This document shows, piece by piece, positions 59,089 to 64,000 of a stretch of 64,000 nt of DNA; the stretch's first letter is position 1; every line of letters begins with the position of its first letter. A program made the translations under genes and the position numbers. The DNA is taken from the NCBI GenBank assembly GCA_039024315.1, contig JBCCQN010000002.1, forward strand, positions 124,001 to 188,000, in the 5' to 3' direction. The DNA comes from JBCAWW01 sp039024315. GTDB lineage: Bacteria > Bacteroidota > Bacteroidia > J057. Under the pieces are notes generated by a model that ran no database searches, had not been told where the DNA came from, and was given only the letters and a program-made list of their open reading frames with translations.

Positions 59089-60456
59089 TTAGCGCATGAT
59101 CCGTCCCTCTTTTAAGTATTCACGCCTAATTCCCTGCAATATTGTGGCCTCTTGCAGGAACTGCTGCTCGTTTTCGAGGCATTGCAGACAGCAATACTGC
59201 ATGATATTCATAATCTCAGCGCCTGATAGCTCGTATTTGGCCGCAAGGTTGCCAAAATCGACTTCTGGAGAGAGTTGCACCTCCGGCGGGAAAGCCGCTT
59301 CCCAAAGTTTTTGCCTTTCGTCTGGGGCTGGTAATGGAAAATGGATAACGCTCTGAAAACGCCTGACAAAGGCCTCATCTATGTTATTTTTAAAATTAGA
59401 GGCTAGGATCACTAGTCCATTATAACTTTCGACCCTTTGGAGCAGATAAGATACCTCTTGGTTGGCGTATTTGTCGTGGGCATCTCTCACCTGAGTACGT
59501 TTGCCAAAAAGGGCATCAGCTTCGTCAAAAAAAAGAATCCAATCCTTGTTTTCAGCGCGAGCAAATAGGTTAGAAAGGTTTTTTTCGGTCTCCCCGATAA
59601 ACTTAGAAACGACCATGGAGAGGTCGATTTTATAAACCTCTTTATCGGTGTATTTGCCCAAAAGAGAAGCAGTAAGGGTCTTGCCGGTACCTGGAGGTCC
59701 GTGAAACAGGACTCTATAACCAGGTTTGAGCTTACGGCTCATGCCCCAATCTCTCATCAAGGTCTGATGATGATTGACCCAGACCTCTAGGTCTCGAATC
59801 TGCGACAGGGTAGTTTTGTTGAGTACAAGATCAGACCATTCTAGGGCAGTTTCTACTTTTTGGGCCGGAAACTGAAGACTGAAGCGGGGGGGAGTTTCAA
59901 ATCCTTGGATCAAAATATCAAGGTATTCTGGCGCTAAGACTAGCTTGGCCGCTAATGCGGGTTCTCCTTCCTCTACGGCCCCCAACCAAAGGACTCTTTT
60001 TTGATTGAGCCAATAATCAGGATGAAAATATTGTTGAAGGCGAAGCCTCTGCGACAAATCGTTGCCTGCAAGGAGAAATAAAGCCGTCTCTCCAGTAGGA
60101 ATCATGCCTCTAAACTGCTTACCTCTTTGTCCGCCAATTTCCAAAAAATTACCGTCCCCACTTAGGTGGCTAGAAATAGCTTCATCAAGAAATTGGGGCT
60201 GAAGGTGCGGGACCAAACTAAGGGCCAAAAGGTAGTAATCAGCCAGTTTAAAATTACCATCAGCCAAGTGTTGGTTCATCGGATGTCCCTGCGGGAAACG
60301 ATAGGCCTGCTCAAAGTCTAGAGTAAAGGCTTCGTCGGTAAAATGCGCCTTGATCCTTTGCTCGATGAGTTGCGCGAGGTTCGTAAGCATCTGTTGCAAA
60401 AAATCTTGCAAGGTATTTTGTTGCTCAATCTGGGCTGTATGGAGGCTGTTGGCCAT
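59089..60456 (-). CDS. AAA+ ATPase of the eCIS Afp15 type
   Basis: 455 aa. Residues 1-240 form a helical N-terminal part (QNTLQDFLQQMLTNLAQLIEQRI) with a poorly conserved fold. The AAA core has Walker A GPPGTGKT (253-260), Walker B ILFFDEAD (307-314), then ALFGKRTQVRDAHDKYANQEVSYLLQR, a stretch I associate strongly with the ATPase (Afp15/Pvc15) kept in extracellular contractile injection system loci. Sensor 1 is ASN (352-354) and EAFVRRF (361-367) carries the arginine fingers. In eCIS this ATPase helps assembly. The CIS_TMP fragment at 62947 supports the assignment. Separated from the peroxidase gene by 334 bp of repeats. Confidence 0.8.
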   Translation of the reverse strand: MANSLHTAQIEQQNTLQDFLQQMLTNLAQLIEQRIKAHFTDEAFTLDFEQAYRFPQGHPMNQHLADGNFKLADYYLLALSLVPHLQPQFLDEAISSHLSGDGNFLEIGGQRGKQFRGMIPTGETALFLLAGNDLSQRLRLQQYFHPDYWLNQKRVLWLGAVEEGEPALAAKLVLAPEYLDILIQGFETPPRFSLQFPAQKVETALEWSDLVLNKTTLSQIRDLEVWVNHHQTLMRDWGMSRKLKPGYRVLFHGPPGTGKTLTASLLGKYTDKEVYKIDLSMVVSKFIGETEKNLSNLFARAENKDWILFFDEADALFGKRTQVRDAHDKYANQEVSYLLQRVESYNGLVILASNFKNNIDEAFVRRFQSVIHFPLPAPDERQKLWEAAFPPEVQLSPEVDFGNLAAKYELSGAEIMNIMQYCCLQCLENEQQFLQEATILQGIRREYLKEGRIMR

Positions 60457-60555
60457 TTGAGTAAAAAGTAGAAAGTGTTGAGTACAAAGAGAAACCGCTT
60501 TTGGGGCTGATGTTGAGGCGAAGGTCTTTAATCGTTGGCTATATCAGGTTTTGGC

Positions 60556-60642
60556 TTACTGCTGCGCAGAACGTTCGTTTTCGCTACGAGGAATTGCCTT
60601 GTAGCACCCAAAAGGCAGACAGAAACGTTCCGCGCAGCGGTC
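60556..60642. repeat. Family A inverted pair (BIME-like), long copy
   Basis: TTACTGCTGCGCAGAACGTTCG and AAACGTTCCGCGCAGCGGTCCC, with the same spacer (CGCTACGAGGAATTGCC and GTAGCACCCAAAAGGC) as the copies at 27911 and 45391. The internal GCTACGAGG/CCTTGTAGC can fold. Confidence 0.8.
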
Positions 60643-60689
60643 CCTATCAAGATAAGTTACCTAAGATGTTAGATAAAAAGCGACCTAAG

Positions 60690-60793
60690 CAAAGAGTACA
60701 AAGTATCCCGAAAGCTTTCGGGAGTATGGAGTACTGAGAAAATAAGTCTTAATACTAAATACTATTGTCTAAGTACTTTTATCTAAGTACTTA
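60690..60793 (-). repeat. Family B dispersed repeat with 18-bp palindrome
   Basis: AGAGTACAAAGTATCCCGAAAGC with the palindrome (60706-60723), GTCTTAATACTAAATACTATTGTCTAAGTACTT, then CTAAGTACTTA. The last TTA (60791-60793) is the stop codon of the peroxidase gene. Part of a second fragment lies at 60455-60500. Confidence 0.8.
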
Positions 60794-62083
60794 CCTCTCA
60801 GGATAGACAAAGTGGATCATATCTTGGAAGGTGAACCTACCTGCTTCAGTCCCCAGATCGGGCTGCCAAAGGGGATCAACTTTAAGAAAGGAAGCATCAT
60901 CATGACGCAGGATGGTCATAAATACTTCCCCCGTCAATCGACTTCCCACAGGGCCTAAGCGCTCGCCCCCATGCATCATTTCCGCTTCCTTGAGGATGTA
61001 GTACCACAAGGGAGTACCCTTGAGTTCCAAATCCTCCTTGGCCGGAATCTCTAGCGGCACAATACTCATGCGTTTAGCCACATCTTCGCCACTAGGCAAG
61101 CCATATACCACCCCTCGTTTAAGATTGCGATAAGGTAAAGATTTTTCGATCGGTCGATCAGTACGAATAAAAGGGATATTATGAAAAGACTTGGCAATCT
61201 TGCTATCGATTTTTTTGGCCATCTGTACGCATGCATCACCAAAATCAAACATATAACGCCAGTCTAAATACTGATCCATTTTTTCAAAAGCGCCTAGTTC
61301 AAACAGGCCCGCTACGGTTTGGGCATTGATACGATTGTCTTCCCTCGTTTGACTATGACCAATCCTAAAGGCCGCCCCCGTAAACTCTAAAGGCAGTCCT
61401 CCAGGATGACAATAAAAAGTACTTCCTTCCTCATAAATTTCTTGGTAGATATCAGGTTCCATCACTTTGATGAGAAATTCATGAAGGATGAGCCATTGAT
61501 AGTGCCAGATCACCCGCTTACGAGCTTCTTGGAAGACATTGTAGCCACCGGTTTCTTGGCGGACCAGCTCCACTACTTTGTTATGAAACTCGATAAAAAG
61601 CACCTGCATACGTGAAACGATCAGATTTTCATCGTTCCGAGCATCAGGAATAATCGCCTTATGCTGGGCATTGCGTTGAAGATCCGTCCAAAAGTAACCG
61701 CAGGCCAGATCACTGTATTCTTGACCCAAGAGTAATTTGCTACGGTCGGTAGCATCATACAAGAAGTCTTGGGTCCACTGCCCATAAACACAATCCAGAT
61801 CAAGGTTAAAAGAGCGATCATTTTGCAAAGGAACGCTAGGGTCGTGAAAGCTGCGCAGCTTAGAGGAGCTTTCAAAGGTCATATCATGGGCCAAGAATTG
61901 GCTAAAAATAGCTTGCCCATTAGAGATATGGGTACTATCTAGACAAGTACTATACTCCACCATGCGGGCGGCTAATTTTTGCAGTTTTTTCTCTGACACG
62001 TACAAGGCGGGTAACTCTGGAAAAAGCTTAGAAAAGGCGGGTTCATCGCGCAGATGAAAATGAGTTTTTTGAAGGCTTTGCAT
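60791..62083 (-). CDS. Animal-type heme peroxidase
   Basis: 430 aa, no signal peptide. The catalytic layout of the myeloperoxidase superfamily is visible: distal Gln and His in SQFLAHDMTF (Q62, H66), Arg and Glu in DARNDENLIV (R149, E152), and proximal His in FRIGHSQTRE (H243). The Asp that in mammalian enzymes makes a second heme ester (D94 of myeloperoxidase) is Ala65 here, so heme may be held by E152 only. The lack of a signal peptide means it either acts in the cytoplasm or leaves by another route, such as loading into the injection system; the latter is inference. Follows ParA by 54 bp; its stop lies in a family B repeat. Confidence 0.85.
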   Translation of the reverse strand: MQSLQKTHFHLRDEPAFSKLFPELPALYVSEKKLQKLAARMVEYSTCLDSTHISNGQAIFSQFLAHDMTFESSSKLRSFHDPSVPLQNDRSFNLDLDCVYGQWTQDFLYDATDRSKLLLGQEYSDLACGYFWTDLQRNAQHKAIIPDARNDENLIVSRMQVLFIEFHNKVVELVRQETGGYNVFQEARKRVIWHYQWLILHEFLIKVMEPDIYQEIYEEGSTFYCHPGGLPLEFTGAAFRIGHSQTREDNRINAQTVAGLFELGAFEKMDQYLDWRYMFDFGDACVQMAKKIDSKIAKSFHNIPFIRTDRPIEKSLPYRNLKRGVVYGLPSGEDVAKRMSIVPLEIPAKEDLELKGTPLWYYILKEAEMMHGGERLGPVGSRLTGEVFMTILRHDDASFLKVDPLWQPDLGTEAGRFTFQDMIHFVYPER

Positions 62084-62137
62084 GACTGTTTATTTGAGAA
62101 ACAGTACTTAGTAGAAGTTATCTAGACTAAGTAGCGT

Positions 62138-62914
62138 TTATTTTTGGGGCAATTTTGTAAGGAGTTCATCGGCTAGGGCGGCATAGTCTAGGGCACCATT
62201 GGAGCGACGGCTGTAGGTAAAAATATCCACCCCAGCTTCTTGAGCGCCTGCTAACGATATATTGGTCCGAATACGGGTGGCGAAAACTTTATCACCAAAC
62301 TCGTCTTCTAACTTTTGGAGCACCTCTCGATTCATGTTTTTGCGTTGGTCGTATCGCGTGAGGACAAAGCCCAAGATTTGCAGCTTATCATTGAGCTGCT
62401 TTTTGATGCGTTCAAAAGTCTTCATAAAGCTTTGTACTCCTTTGAGCGGTAAAAACTCTGCTTGCAAGGGCATCAACACCCAATTGCTAGCTACCAGCGC
62501 ATTGACGGTCAGCATCCCAATCGCCGGAGGACAATCGATGAGCAAAAAATCAAAATGCTCTTCCAAAGGCTCAATGATGCGTTCTAGCAGACTCTCCCGT
62601 CCATAGACACTCACCAATTCCATCTCAGCCATGGCGAGGTCCAAAGTAGCGGGTATCAAGCTGAGTCCAGACTTTGTCTCTACCACCGCCGTCATGGGGT
62701 CTGCTTCCGTACCAGCCGCTTCTTGTTTGAGCAGCTGGTAGATATTGGGTTCGGTCTCATCTGCCACATCCAAGGCTTGGCTAAGATTGGCCTGTGGGTC
62801 GAGGTCAAGCAATAAAACGCGATGCCCGCGCAGTTTGAGCGCCGCCGCCAAGTTTACCGCTGTGGTTGTCTTGCCAGAACCACCTTTTTGAATTGCTATG
62901 GAGAGGGTATGCAT
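62138..62914 (-). CDS. ParA/MinD-family ATPase
   Basis: 258 aa from the ATG at 62914; the frame is open to 62956 but would overlap the upstream gene. MHTLSIAIQKGGSGKTTTAVNLAAALKLRGHRVLLLDLDPQANLSQAL has the deviant Walker A (KGGSGKTT, with the signature Lys) of ParA/Soj, and LLIDCPPAIGMLTVNAL the Walker A' /B part. No ParB or parS is visible, so this is an orphan. Orphan ParA-like ATPases (ParC, PpfA, McdA) place large protein assemblies in the cell. Its position 32 bp behind the CIS_TMP gene suggests a role in placing or dividing the injection particles (inference). Confidence 0.85.
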   Translation of the reverse strand: MHTLSIAIQKGGSGKTTTAVNLAAALKLRGHRVLLLDLDPQANLSQALDVADETEPNIYQLLKQEAAGTEADPMTAVVETKSGLSLIPATLDLAMAEMELVSVYGRESLLERIIEPLEEHFDFLLIDCPPAIGMLTVNALVASNWVLMPLQAEFLPLKGVQSFMKTFERIKKQLNDKLQILGFVLTRYDQRKNMNREVLQKLEDEFGDKVFATRIRTNISLAGAQEAGVDIFTYSRRSNGALDYAALADELLTKLPQK

Positions 62915-62946
62915 GGGGGTTAATTCATTAAATATTGCCGCAAGCT

Positions 62947-64000
62947 TCAGTTCCAATCCACCATGATAGGGTCAGCCATCCAAGGAAGCTTGACAATCCC
63001 AATGGACCAAGGCAATCGGTTTAACAAAATATCTATCGTTTGACGCTCAATTTGTAGTCGCCATTTTCCGCTTTTTAAGCTCAGCTTACCAGATCGTTGC
63101 AAAAAGCCTTCTCGTAGGCTATCATTAGAAACCTCCCCTAGCGCCCCCCAATTGGTTACGATAGCCGCTAGTAGATTTTCGGCTTCGGCCACTGTCTCTT
63201 CCGCAAGAGCGAGGCGCACGTTTAAGGGATGATTGAGGGGAAGGCCACACAGTATCTTGGCTAAAGTCAGTTGGTACTCTGGGGCTGAGCCTTCGCCGGT
63301 GGCGAGATAATGCAAACTCAACACTGCCAACTCTTGAGCTTCCAAGTCTTTAAAGTTTGTCCCTTCCAGCCATCCTAGATTACGCCAAAAGCTCATCAAA
63401 TATGCATGACAAAGGATGATACCCGCATTGGGTAGAAAATGCACCTGATCGCTAAGTAACTGGGCTGATTTCGCTTTTTGAGGCGCTTGGATCTTGAAAA
63501 TAGTTTCATCGCTAGCTGGAACTTCTCTTTCGTTTTGCTTATTGGGATCGGAGCTAGCTTGGGCTAAGGAGGCCACAGATTCGTCTTCTGTTTCTAAAAC
63601 TTCTGAATCGCCCTTTACAAGACTTTGCCGCTCGTCGGACGCTGGCTTCTCATTCCTTTGTGCATCAATTGGGGATTGGCCTTGGGGGTCGAGTTTTTTC
63701 CCCTTAGTAGGTTCTATTGAGGACTTCGGTTCTGGACGAGGGACTTTTTGTTTGCTGTCAGGTGGGATTTTAGAGGGAGCGGCTTCGCCGAACGCTAGGT
63801 CTTCGGTCCCTTCGGGTAGCGGCATTTGCTCCCTGAGATCTTTTTCATTTTGGGCTGATACCGCCTTCGATTCATCAGCTCCCTTTTCTGAAGCTTCTCC
63901 CCTAGCAGTGCCCCCCATTGGGACAAATTCAGGTTTGATCTTGGCCAAATCTTGCCAAAAGGTCGGCGACATCCCCTTCAAATTTAGGCTCAACCATACT
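62947..64000 (-). CDS. Contractile injection system tape-measure-associated protein (CIS_TMP), C-terminal part
   Basis: At least 350 residues; the frame stays open past the right edge, so the true N-terminus is missing (the TTG at 63991-63993 is internal). The first 165 visible residues are a low-complexity charged linker (Glu, Lys, Pro, Ser). The last 180 match the CIS_TMP family as I know it: LPNAGIILCHAYLMSFWRNLGWLEG, AQELAVLSLHYLATGEG, LAKILCGLPLNHPLNVRLALAEETVAEAENLLAAIVTNWGALGEVSNDSLREGFLQRSGKLS, LQIERQTIDILLNRLPWSIGIVKLPWM. The family is kept in extracellular contractile injection system loci next to Afp15-type ATPases. A GCTTCGCCGAACGCT motif sits in frame near 63781. Confidence 0.82.
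   Translation of the reverse strand, partial: VWLSLNLKGMSPTFWQDLAKIKPEFVPMGGTARGEASEKGADESKAVSAQNEKDLREQMPLPEGTEDLAFGEAAPSKIPPDSKQKVPRPEPKSSIEPTKGKKLDPQGQSPIDAQRNEKPASDERQSLVKGDSEVLETEDESVASLAQASSDPNKQNEREVPASDETIFKIQAPQKAKSAQLLSDQVHFLPNAGIILCHAYLMSFWRNLGWLEGTNFKDLEAQELAVLSLHYLATGEGSAPEYQLTLAKILCGLPLNHPLNVRLALAEETVAEAENLLAAIVTNWGALGEVSNDSLREGFLQRSGKLSLKSGKWRLQIERQTIDILLNRLPWSIGIVKLPWMADPIMVDWN

Noticed and set aside
60457..60790. Missed gene between the peroxidase and AAA+ genes
   Set aside because: The gap is made up of family A and family B repeats; the only frame (78 codons) runs through them.
62138..62914. Plasmid or chromosome partition locus
   Set aside because: No ParB, parS-like repeats, origin or replication gene; the context is an injection system flank.

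Overview
The window looks like a chromosomal stretch of a Bacteroidota bacterium, most likely a Saprospiria/Lewinella-type marine lineage (inference). The evidence is three proteins with type IX secretion (T9SS) C-terminal sorting domains, two PorV-like outer-membrane proteins, a DUF3276 (PUR-alpha-like) protein, many secreted and lipoprotein hypotheticals, and promoters of the TTTG-N18-20-TAnnTTTG kind used by the Bacteroidota housekeeping sigma factor. I see no rRNA, tRNA, CRISPR array, insertion sequence or phage.

Layout. 1-8 kb: an F420-reductase-like fragment, an SDR protein, a BioD-like ATPase with coaX, a DUF2911 protein and a trypsin-like protease. 7.5-14.2 kb: a peptidoglycan/amino-sugar recycling locus, with a GH3-serine hydrolase fusion divergent from DeoR regulator - NagB-PIG-L fusion - MurQ. 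14.3-21.8 kb: housekeeping yidC and pyrG, tandem PAP2 phosphatases and two small lipoproteins. 22-27.9 kb: a TetR-led operon of a LolA-like protein, two FtsX-type permeases, an ABC ATPase and an outer-membrane barrel. 28-36.5 kb: an ArsR/SRPBCC pair with a very clear self-regulated promoter, a MobA-like transferase, a PIG-L deacetylase - 52-aa membrane protein - Na+ symporter operon, an Nmad3 protein and a GMC oxidoreductase. 36.8-55.6 kb: secreted and T9SS cargo proteins, an ankyrin protein, a cytochrome c/PA14/propeller lipoprotein, an MlaF-like ATPase with a TTG start, tandem PorV-like genes and rlmD.

The right edge (about 59-64 kb, all leftward) looks like the flank of an extracellular contractile injection system (eCIS) locus. 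It holds the C-terminal part of a CIS tape-measure-associated (CIS_TMP) protein, a ParA-like ATPase, an animal-type heme peroxidase and an Afp15-type AAA+ ATPase. The sheath, tube, spike and baseplate genes, if present, would lie past position 64000. ParA and the peroxidase, set between two core-type eCIS genes, are the least expected part of the window.

Two dispersed repeat families fill most larger intergenic gaps. Family A is a short hairpin (CCGC-TTC-GCGG, CTGC-TTC-GCAG or CTGC-TGC-GCAG, then AACGCT) whose stem varies with compensating changes. It occurs singly or as inverted pairs about 90 bp long, resembling REP/BIME elements, and similar motifs lie inside several reading frames. Family B is an element of roughly 90-120 bp bounded by AAGTAC/GTACTT ends, often carrying an exact 18-bp palindrome. 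It abuts gene 3' ends and supplies the actual stop codon of three genes.
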